DNA from: Candidatus Rokuibacteriota bacterium | GTDB taxonomy: Bacteria > Methylomirabilota > Methylomirabilia > Rokubacteriales > CSP1-6 | NCBI GenBank assembly: GCA_003220685.1 | Contig: QHTE01000054.1 | Location: 52,042 to 116,041 of the forward strand | Length of the DNA: 64,000 nt | Reading direction: 5' to 3' | In this document: piece by piece, positions 57,608-64,000 of the stretch | Numbering within the stretch: position 1 is the first letter of the stretch | How the letters are laid out: every line of letters starts with the position of its first letter | Made by a program: the position numbers and the translations under genes | Notes under the pieces: model-generated | The model's input: only the letters and a program-made list of their open reading frames with translations | Databases searched by the model: none | What the model was told of the DNA's origin: nothing

Positions 57608-59002
57608 TCAGCGAGGCTCTCGCAGCAGGGACTCGGCGGCCTCCATCAGGCTCTCCGACAACGTCGGGTGGGTGTGGATGGTGGCCGCGAGATCCTCGAC
57701 GGTCATCGCCGTCTCGACGGCGAGCGCGCCCTCGGCGATGAGCTCGCCCGCGCCGGGCCCCACGATCCCGACGCCGAGCACTCGGCCGGTGTCCGGATCG
57801 GCGATGACCTTCGTCAGGCCGTCGGTGCGGCCGAGGGTCAGGGCACGTCCCGAGGCCGCCCACTCGCGCCTGGCGATCTTCACGGGGCGCCCCTCGCGCT
57901 CCGCGTCGGCTTCGGTGAGCCCGCACCAGGCGACCTCGGGATCGGTGAACACGACCGCCGGCACAACGACGTTGTCGAAAGCCGCCGGGCGGCCGGCGAT
58001 CACCTCCGCGGCGACCTTGCCCTGGCGCATCGCGCGATGGGCGAGCATCGGCTCGCCGGTGACGTCGCCCACGGCGTAGATCGCCGGGTCGGCCGTGCGG
58101 CAGCGATCGTCCACGGTGAGGAAGCCGCGCGCGTCGGCGCTCGCCCGCGTGTGCTCGAGCCCGAGCCCGGCGCTGGCCGATCGCCGGCCGACCGCGACCA
58201 GCACGCGATCGAAGGTCTGCGCCTCGCCGGGCTCGAGGCGCGCCTCGACGGCCGAGCCTTTCTCGCGGAGCGAGGTCACCTTGGTACCGAGGTGGATCTT
58301 CGCGAAGAGCTTCTCGCAGCGGCGCGCGAGCGGCTGGACGAGGGCCCGGTCGACGCCCGGCAGGAGCCCGTCGGTCATCTCGACGACGGTCACCTGGCTG
58401 CCGAGCGCGGCGTAGACCTGACCGAGCTCGAGACCGATGTAGCCGCCGCCGATCACGAGGAGCCGCTCGGGCACCTCGGTGAGCTCGAGCGCCCCCGTCG
58501 AGTCGATGACGCGATCGCCGGGGAGCGACAGGTCCGGTAGCTGCGCCGGCGCCGAGCCCGTCGCGACGATCGCGTGCTTGAAGCGCACCTTCTGCGGCTC
58601 GTCGCCCTCGACGTAGAGCTCGCGCGAGCTCTCGAACACGGCGCGGCCGCCGATGACGTCGACGCTCTTGGCCTTGGCGACGGACGCGAGGCCGCGCGCG
58701 AGGCGGCCGACGACGCGCTCGCTCTTCCATTTTCTCAGCGGGTCGAGCGAGACGCGCGGCTCGCCGAAATCGACGCCGAGCTCGCGGGCGCGCTCGGCGT
58801 CCTCGATGAGCGCCGCGACGTGGAGCAGTGCCTTGGACGGGATGCAGCCCTCGAAGAGGCAGGCGCCGCCGAGCCGCTTGCCCGCGTCGACGACGACGGT
58901 CTCGAGCCCCAGCTCCGCGCAGCGAAACGCCGCCGAGTAGCCGCCGGGCCCTCCGCCCACGACGGCCACGTCCACCTCGACGACGAGATCGCCCATCACC
59001 AC
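57608..59002 (-). CDS. lpdA: dihydrolipoyl dehydrogenase (E3)
   Basis: This 464-residue flavoprotein reoxidises the lipoyl group of 2-oxoacid dehydrogenases. Motifs are GGGPGGYSAAFRCAELG (FAD), the redox disulfide GGACLFEGCIPSK (C47, C52), GGGYIGLELGQVYAALGS (NAD) and the C-terminal active-site ATIHTHPTLSES (His-Glu). It ends the dehydrogenase operon, with a methyltransferase gene 13 bases upstream. Confidence 0.93.
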   Translation of the reverse strand: MVMGDLVVEVDVAVVGGGPGGYSAAFRCAELGLETVVVDAGKRLGGACLFEGCIPSKALLHVAALIEDAERARELGVDFGEPRVSLDPLRKWKSERVVGRLARGLASVAKAKSVDVIGGRAVFESSRELYVEGDEPQKVRFKHAIVATGSAPAQLPDLSLPGDRVIDSTGALELTEVPERLLVIGGGYIGLELGQVYAALGSQVTVVEMTDGLLPGVDRALVQPLARRCEKLFAKIHLGTKVTSLREKGSAVEARLEPGEAQTFDRVLVAVGRRSASAGLGLEHTRASADARGFLTVDDRCRTADPAIYAVGDVTGEPMLAHRAMRQGKVAAEVIAGRPAAFDNVVVPAVVFTDPEVAWCGLTEADAEREGRPVKIARREWAASGRALTLGRTDGLTKVIADPDTGRVLGVGIVGPGAGELIAEGALAVETAMTVEDLAATIHTHPTLSESLMEAAESLLREPR

Positions 59003-59015
59003 GGCGCGATCCTTC

Positions 59016-59813
59016 CTACTCGACCTGGCCGCGCACCGCCCACGCGCGGGCGATCAGATGGATGCTGCCGTCGGGCTTGGTCGGCATCGTCGACCTGATT
59101 CGCTCGCGGAGCGCGGCGCGGCGCTCCTCGGTGAGCGACATGCAGTAGCCGGGCGCCGGCGCCTGGCCGCCGAGGAACGGCTTCCAGTAGTCGTCGAAGT
59201 CCTTGAAGACCGTCGGCACGTCGATCGCGAGGACACGGACCTGCGTCAAGCCGGCCGACTCGAAGAGCTGGACCAGCGGCCCCGGCCGGGCGTTCTGGAA
59301 TCGCCGGCCCTCATCGAGCTCGAGCGCCGGCGGGTCGAGCGCGACGGCCGCGTCCCAGAAGCGGCGCATCAGCTGCATCTCGCCGGCGTAGTCCCAGACG
59401 TACGCCGCGACGGTGCCGCCGGGGGACAGCGCCCGCTTCATCTCCGCCAGGGTGTGCGCCTGGTCCGGCACGAAATTGAGCATGAGCCCGGAGACGACGA
59501 CGTCGTGCTCGCCGTCCTTGACGGGCAGCGCCTGCGCGTCGCCCGGCCGGAAGCTGACGCGCGGATCGGTCACGCGCGCGCGAGCGTACTCGAGGTACTC
59601 TTCGGACCGGTCGACGCCGACGACGGCGTCGGGCGAGCAACGCGCGACGATGGCCTCGCTCAGCGCGCCGGTGCCGCAGCCGACGTCGAGCCAGCGGAGG
59701 CTCTCGGGCGGGTCGAGCCAGCGCAGGAACTCCCGCGCGACGAGACCGCTCCAGCGCCCCACATAGGGCTCATAGGCGTTGCCGCTCGACCAGGTGTCTC
59801 GATGGTCGGGCAT
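59016..59813 (-). CDS. class I SAM-dependent methyltransferase
   Basis: This 265-residue protein has the SAM-binding motif WLDVGCGTGALSEAI and VVGVDRSEEYLEYAR; PGDAQALPVKDGEHDVVVSGLML follows. The C-terminal part is a small all-alpha/beta extension. AGAAGGAGGAG precedes the ATG at 59811-59813. Its place between E2 and E3 of a 2-oxoacid dehydrogenase is unusual, and a methyl acceptor cannot be named. Confidence 0.88.
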   Translation of the reverse strand: MPDHRDTWSSGNAYEPYVGRWSGLVAREFLRWLDPPESLRWLDVGCGTGALSEAIVARCSPDAVVGVDRSEEYLEYARARVTDPRVSFRPGDAQALPVKDGEHDVVVSGLMLNFVPDQAHTLAEMKRALSPGGTVAAYVWDYAGEMQLMRRFWDAAVALDPPALELDEGRRFQNARPGPLVQLFESAGLTQVRVLAIDVPTVFKDFDDYWKPFLGGQAPAPGYCMSLTEERRAALRERIRSTMPTKPDGSIHLIARAWAVRGQVE

Positions 59814-59872
59814 CAGGGTCTCCTCCTTCTGCAGTTGCACAACCAGACCAATCACCGCTCCAGCAGATCCAG

Positions 59873-61156
59873 CTACCAATCCAGCAGAAGCTGCTCGGGA
59901 CGCTCGAGGCGCCGCACGATCGCGGCGGCGAAGCGCGCGCCGTCGGCGCCGTCGGCGACGCGATGGTCGAACGTGAGCGAGATCGGCAGGAGCATGCGGG
60001 GCACGATCTTGCCCTCGTGCACCACCGGCTCTTCCCGCCCGCGGGCGACGCCCAGAATGGCCACCTCGGGATAATTGATGATCGGGATCGCGCCGGTGCC
60101 GCCGAGCGCCCCGATGTTCGTGATCGTGAACGTGCCCCCGCGCAGGTCCTCGAGCGTGGCCTTGCCTTCGCGGACCCGCTGCGCGAGCGCCGCCAGCTCG
60201 CGCTGAACCTCGACGAGGGGCTTGTGATCGACGTCGCGGATGACCGGCACGATCAGGCCCCGTTCGGTCGCCACCGCCACGCCCAGATGATGGTAGCGCT
60301 TGACGATCAGCTCGCCGGCCGCCGGGTCGAGGCTCGCGTTGAACTGCGGGTGCTCCTGCAGGGCGAGGGCGGCGGCCTTCAGCAGAAAGCTCGTCAAGGT
60401 GAGCGTGAGGCTGCGCTCGCGCGCGGGCTCGACATTGCGCCGGATGATCGCGTCGAGCTCGGTGATGTCGGCGCGGTCGAAGTGCGTCACGTGCGGGATG
60501 AGCGTCGCCGAGAGCGTCATGCGCTCGGCGATCGTACGGCGCAGGTGCGACAGCGGCTGCCGCTCCACCGGCCCCCACTGCTCGAACCGCGGCAGCGCCG
60601 GCGGCTCGACGCCGACCGCGGCCAGAGGCCTCGCCACCGCCGGCCGCTCGGGAGCCAGCCCATCGGCCCCCGCCGCCGCCCCGGGCCGGCCCGCCGCGCC
60701 GACCGCCGCCTTCACGTCGTCATCCATGATGCGCCCGCCCGGCCCCGTACCCCGAACCGCGCGCAGCTCGACCCCAAGCTCCCGCGCCAACCGCCGCGTC
60801 GCCGGAGTCGCGGGCACCGGGCCCGCTGCGACCGATCCTGATGAGGGCGCCATTGCAGTCGAGCGAACCGTCGCGTTTGCCGGCGCCGGCCCGCCCCCAC
60901 CCCCGGGCTCCGCACCGACCGCGTCCTCGAACGTGACGAGGACGTCCCCAACTTTGACGCTCTGCCCAGGCCGAACGTGAATGCGCGCCACGCGTCCGGC
61001 AAACGGGGAAGGAATCTCGACGGTAGCCTTGTCGGTCTCGACCTCGAGCAGCGGCGCGTCCTCGGTGAGGACGTCGCCCTCGTTGACGAGCACCTTGACG
61101 ATCTCGGCCTCGGTGAGCCCCTCGCCCAGATCCGGAAGCGCGAACGGTCGGGGCAT
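59873..61156 (-). CDS. 2-oxoacid dehydrogenase E2 (dihydrolipoyl acyltransferase)
   Basis: This 427-residue protein has one lipoyl domain (lipoyl Lys K43 in EVETDKATVEIP), a flexible Ala/Pro linker, a peripheral subunit-binding domain at about 118-150 (TPATRRLARELGVELRAV) and a catalytic domain ending in the HRVADGADG motif with active His and Asp. It transfers acyl groups from E1 to CoA. E1 genes lie upstream and E3 downstream. The substrate (pyruvate or branched-chain oxoacid) is not certain. Confidence 0.93.
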   Translation of the reverse strand: MPRPFALPDLGEGLTEAEIVKVLVNEGDVLTEDAPLLEVETDKATVEIPSPFAGRVARIHVRPGQSVKVGDVLVTFEDAVGAEPGGGGGPAPANATVRSTAMAPSSGSVAAGPVPATPATRRLARELGVELRAVRGTGPGGRIMDDDVKAAVGAAGRPGAAAGADGLAPERPAVARPLAAVGVEPPALPRFEQWGPVERQPLSHLRRTIAERMTLSATLIPHVTHFDRADITELDAIIRRNVEPARERSLTLTLTSFLLKAAALALQEHPQFNASLDPAAGELIVKRYHHLGVAVATERGLIVPVIRDVDHKPLVEVQRELAALAQRVREGKATLEDLRGGTFTITNIGALGGTGAIPIINYPEVAILGVARGREEPVVHEGKIVPRMLLPISLTFDHRVADGADGARFAAAIVRRLERPEQLLLDW

Positions 61157-61179
61157 CCGGCTACGAGCTCCTCACCGGT

Positions 61180-62160
61180 TCAGAACGCGAGGGTCTCGCG
61201 GACGGCGGCGACGACACGGGGCACGTCGGGGACGTTCGCCTTCTCGCGCGCGAAGCCGACGAACGGCACGTCGTGCGCGGTGACGCGGCGGATGGGCGCC
61301 TCCAGCGACAGAAAGGCGCCGTCCATGATCGAGGCGGCGATCTCGGCGCCTGGACCGAAGCTCTTCGGCGCCTCGTGAACGACGACCGCGCGGCCGGTCT
61401 TCCGGACCGAGGCGACGAGCGTTTCGCGATCGAGCGGCGAGATCGTGAGCAGGTCGATCACCTCGACGGCGACGCCGTCCTCGTCGCGGAGCACGTCGGC
61501 GGCCTCGAGCGCCACGCGGAGCATGGCGCCGTACCCGATCAGGGTGAGGGCATCGCCCTCGCGCGCCACCTGCGCCCGACCGATCGGCATGACCTCGCTC
61601 TCGTCGGGCACCTCTTCCTTGGCCGCGTGGTAGAGCGACTTCGCCTCGAAGAAGATCACCGGATCGGGGTCGCGGATGGCGGCGGCCAGCAGCGCACGCG
61701 CGTTGCGCGGGCCCGACGGCACGACCATCTTCAGCCCGGGGATGTGCGCGTAGAACTGCTCCTCGGACTCCGAATGGTGCTCGAGGGCGCGGACGCCGCC
61801 GCCGTACGGCATGCGGATCACGATCGGGATGTGGAAGCGCCCCTGCGAGCGCATCCGGTAGCGCGCGCAGTGGTTCTCGATCTGGTGGAAGCACTGGAAC
61901 GCGAAGCCCGAGAACTGGATCTCGCAGACGGGCTTGAGGCCGTAGAGCGCCATCCCGACCGCCGTGCCGATGATGGCCGCCTCCGCGAGCGGGCTGTCGA
62001 TGACGCGCTGAGAGCCGAACTTCCGCTGCAGGTCGTCGGTCACGCGGAAGACGCCGCCGTCGACGCCGACGTCCTCGCCCAGCACGAGCACGTCGCCGTC
62101 GCGCTCCATCTCCTGGAAGAGCGCCTGATTGAGCGCCTTGACCATGTTCAGCTTGGCCAT
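61180..62160 (-). CDS. 2-oxoacid dehydrogenase E1 beta subunit
   Basis: This 326-residue transketolase-type protein contains VLVLGEDVGVDGGVFRVT, IDSPLAEAAIIGTAVGMALYGLKPV (composition) and the AHDVPFVGF end region. It pairs with the alpha subunit encoded directly upstream, four bases away, to bind thiamine diphosphate. It lies in the E1 alpha, E1 beta, E2 order. Confidence 0.93.
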   Translation of the reverse strand: MAKLNMVKALNQALFQEMERDGDVLVLGEDVGVDGGVFRVTDDLQRKFGSQRVIDSPLAEAAIIGTAVGMALYGLKPVCEIQFSGFAFQCFHQIENHCARYRMRSQGRFHIPIVIRMPYGGGVRALEHHSESEEQFYAHIPGLKMVVPSGPRNARALLAAAIRDPDPVIFFEAKSLYHAAKEEVPDESEVMPIGRAQVAREGDALTLIGYGAMLRVALEAADVLRDEDGVAVEVIDLLTISPLDRETLVASVRKTGRAVVVHEAPKSFGPGAEIAASIMDGAFLSLEAPIRRVTAHDVPFVGFAREKANVPDVPRVVAAVRETLAF

Positions 62161-62164
62161 GGCG

Positions 62165-63307
62165 TCAGCGCCGTGTCAGCCGCTGGCCCCGCATCGGCGT
62201 GGCCCCCGGCTGGGTGGGGGCGGTCGCGCCCTCGCGCGCCGGCACGACGGGATCGCTCGCGGCCATCGCGTCGCGCTGGGCCGCGAGGTCCGACGGGAGC
62301 TCGGCGTAGACGTGGTCGAACATCGTGAGGGGATCTGGAGGCGGCGTGGCCTCGAAGCGGCGAATGGCCTCTGCGATCTCCTCGTCGACGTGCTGCTCGA
62401 GACCCTCCGCGAGGAGGTTGCGCTTCTCGAGATAGGCCTTGAAGCGGGTCAGCGGGTCCTTCTGCTCCCACATCGCCACTTCCGCGTCGCTCCGGTACTT
62501 GGTGGGATCGTCGGCCGTCGTGTGCACGCCGAGGCGATAGGTCACGCACTCGATCAAGGTCGGGCCGTCCCCGGCGCGCGCCCGGTCGACCGCCTCGCGT
62601 GCGGCGGCGTAGACGGCGAGCATGTCGTTGCCGTCCACCTGGAGACCGGGCAGCCCATACGCCAGCGCCTTCTGCGCGATCGTGCGCGAGTGCGTCTGCT
62701 TCTTCAGCGGCACCGAGATCGCCCACTGGTTGTTCTGACACACGAAGACGACCGGGACGTGCCAGACGCCGGCGAAGTTCAGGGCCTCGTGGAAGTCGCC
62801 CTCGGAGGTCGCGCCGTCGCCGAAGTAGGCCATCACGACCACGTCGTCGCCCCGGTACTGCGCGGCGTAGGCGAGACCGACGGCGTGGGGAAGCTGGGTC
62901 GCCACCGGGATCGTGATCGGCAGGTCGTGCTGGTCGGGCTCCGGCTGGCCGCCTTCGAGGTGGCCCGCGAAGAAGCGCAGGAGCTTTTCGATCGGCCAGC
63001 CCCGCCAGATCATCGCCGCCGTCTCGCGGAAGGATGGCACCATCCAGTCCGTCGGCCGCAGGGTGAAGATGCTGCCCATCTGGGCAGCCTCCTGGCCCTT
63101 GGTAGGCGCGAAGGTCCCGATGCGTCCCTGGCGCTGGAGGCGCACCATGCGCTCGTCCAGGCGGCGGCCGAGCAGCATCGCGCGGTAGAGCGACTTCAGC
63201 TCGTTGTCGGCGAGCTTGGGCTCGAGCGCGGTGTCGAGGTTCCCGTCACTGTCGAGGATCGACAGGTATTCGACCTGGAAGCGTGGTTCGACGGCGATTC
63301 TGGGCAT
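62165..63307 (-). CDS. 2-oxoacid dehydrogenase E1 alpha subunit
   Basis: This 380-residue protein contains the thiamine diphosphate motif GDGATSEGDFHEALNFAGVWHVPVVFVCQNN (composition) and phosphoregulation-loop-like YRLGVHTTADDPTKYR. It decarboxylates the oxoacid with E1 beta. The TKGQEAAQMGS and GQPEPDQHDLP segments are like those of pyruvate dehydrogenase E1 from actinobacterial or thermophile types. It is first gene of the operon; the Ku gene ends 40 bases upstream on the same strand. Confidence 0.93.
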   Translation of the reverse strand: MPRIAVEPRFQVEYLSILDSDGNLDTALEPKLADNELKSLYRAMLLGRRLDERMVRLQRQGRIGTFAPTKGQEAAQMGSIFTLRPTDWMVPSFRETAAMIWRGWPIEKLLRFFAGHLEGGQPEPDQHDLPITIPVATQLPHAVGLAYAAQYRGDDVVVMAYFGDGATSEGDFHEALNFAGVWHVPVVFVCQNNQWAISVPLKKQTHSRTIAQKALAYGLPGLQVDGNDMLAVYAAAREAVDRARAGDGPTLIECVTYRLGVHTTADDPTKYRSDAEVAMWEQKDPLTRFKAYLEKRNLLAEGLEQHVDEEIAEAIRRFEATPPPDPLTMFDHVYAELPSDLAAQRDAMAASDPVVPAREGATAPTQPGATPMRGQRLTRR

Positions 63308-63347
63308 TGGGGGCCCAAACCCATTCTAACGCCCGGGCCCCCGAACG

Positions 63348-64000
63348 CTACTTCTTCGCGGCGGCTCGTTTGGGGGGTGCGGGGGCGGCTTCCTCGGACC
63401 GCTTGGCCTTGGCCAGGGGCCGCTTCTCGCCCGAGGCCACCCGCTTGGCCAGGCTCTCCTTGAGCGCCTCCATCAGGTCGATCACCTGGGCCCGCGGCGC
63501 TTCGGCGGCGGCGACGGTGACCTCCTTGCCCTCGACCTTCTGATTGACCAGATCGAGGACCCGGTGGCGATACTCGTCCTCGTACTGCTCCGGGTGGAAC
63601 TCGTCGTTGGACAGTCCGTCGATGAGCTGCGAGGCCAGCTCGAGCTCTCCCGGCCTGATCTTCGCCGACTGCCCGCGGTCGATCTCGCCGAAGTCGCGCA
63701 CCTCGTCGGCGAAGTACATCGTGTGGAGCATGAGGCCGCCCTGCGCCGGCCGGATGAGCACGAGGCTTTCCTTGCCGCGCATGACGAACTTCGCGAGGGC
63801 GACGCGCCCCTGCTTGTCCATCGCGTCGGCGAGGAGCCGGTACGCCTTGTCGCCGCCCTTGTCCGGTCCGAGGAAGTAGGTCTTCTCGAAGTAGATCGGA
63901 TCGACCGACTTGAGCGGCACGAACTCGGCGATGTCGATCATCTTCGAGGCCTCGCCCTCGAGCCCCTTCAGCTCGTCGTCGGCCACCCGCACGTACTGGT
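63348..64000 (-). CDS. ku: Ku protein for non-homologous end joining (5' end outside window)
   Basis: The visible C-terminal 217 codons contain the bacterial Ku core (EGEASKMIDIAEFVPLKSVDPIYFEKTYFLGPD, composition) and GKESLVLIRPAQGGLMLHTMYFADEVR. Then comes the Lys/Ala-rich tail typical of bacterial Ku. It binds DNA ends and recruits LigD. The frame is open to the window edge, so the N-terminus is missing. No ligD is in view. Confidence 0.93.
   Translation of the reverse strand, partial: QYVRVADDELKGLEGEASKMIDIAEFVPLKSVDPIYFEKTYFLGPDKGGDKAYRLLADAMDKQGRVALAKFVMRGKESLVLIRPAQGGLMLHTMYFADEVRDFGEIDRGQSAKIRPGELELASQLIDGLSNDEFHPEQYEDEYRHRVLDLVNQKVEGKEVTVAAAEAPRAQVIDLMEALKESLAKRVASGEKRPLAKAKRSEEAAPAPPKRAAAKK

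Noticed and set aside
1..64000. CRISPR array
   Set aside because: No regularly spaced short direct repeats were seen. The palindromic units at 8-18 kb are four separate, unevenly placed copies.
1..64000. tRNA or rRNA genes
   Set aside because: No cloverleaf-like TTCGANNC arm with a matching acceptor stem was noticed by eye, and there are no rRNA-like stretches. A covariance-model scan would settle this.

Overview
The window is about 64 kb of GC-rich DNA from a Gram-negative-type bacterium. Evidence for a diderm envelope: several lipoproteins, OmpA-type domains, a Wza-like export domain, an AsmA/DUF748 protein and a sortase of the Gram-negative (GN) class. Gene content on the right (thiolase, RidA, F420-type LLM and PPOX enzymes, siroheme nitrite reductase, Ku, MscL with a zinc ribbon) fits an uncultured soil or subsurface lineage such as Methylomirabilota/Rokubacteria. 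That placement is inference from gene style; nothing here proves it.

Left part (1-21,960): an accessory, mosaic locus, almost all on the minus strand. Read in transcription direction (high to low coordinates) it holds: a lipoprotein with TPR/Sel1 repeats; a membrane CHASE2-AAA+-Fis sigma-54 activator; a 52-codon hybrid gene; three small ORFs; an OmpA-like gene (copy 2); a stub of a sortase-target gene; an A-B-C-D gene cassette (copy 2); a run of four small, mostly membrane proteins; a truncated copy of the sigma-54 activator; a divergent single-domain polysaccharide-export protein; an OmpA-like gene (copy 1), a VIT/VWA sortase-target protein and a class GN sortase in one operon; a receiver-AraC regulator; three tightly overlapping small membrane ORFs; and the A-B-C cassette (copy 1). 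A, B and C are paralogues of unknown function that share a central Val-Asp-Asp-Ala-Gly-Asn region and end in a Gly-Asp-(x)-Ala tail. The two OmpA-like genes and the hybrid gene each have a sigma-54 -24/-12 promoter with a palindrome 77-89 bp upstream. This suggests a single sigma-54 regulon under the nearby activator. The duplications, stubs and fusion show repeated recombination around these elements.

Right part (21,960-64,000): ordinary chromosomal metabolism. 22-30 kb: thiolase, RidA, NTF2-like, DinB, TauE/SafE, a broken enoyl-CoA hydratase and a large DUF748 protein. 30-34 kb: MscL, an MFS exporter and a propionyl/acetyl-CoA synthetase. 34-38.2 kb: a siroheme operon (nitrite/sulfite reductase, precorrin-2 dehydrogenase, SUMT, ATP-grasp ligase). 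38-45 kb: an acyl-CoA synthetase/LLM oxidoreductase catabolic cluster. 45-48 kb: a methanethiol-oxidase-like operon (SBP56, SCO, sulfurtransferase). 48-57.6 kb: MurA with Asp in place of the catalytic Cys, then HAD, Pcp, MFS, TreY and a phosphodiesterase. 57.6-63.3 kb: a 2-oxoacid (probably pyruvate) dehydrogenase operon with a methyltransferase inside it. The window ends inside a Ku gene.

No CRISPR array, rRNA or integrase was seen, and no tRNA was recognised by eye. Best candidate for an undescribed system: the sigma-54-controlled, sortase-associated A-B-C(-D) paralogue cassettes.
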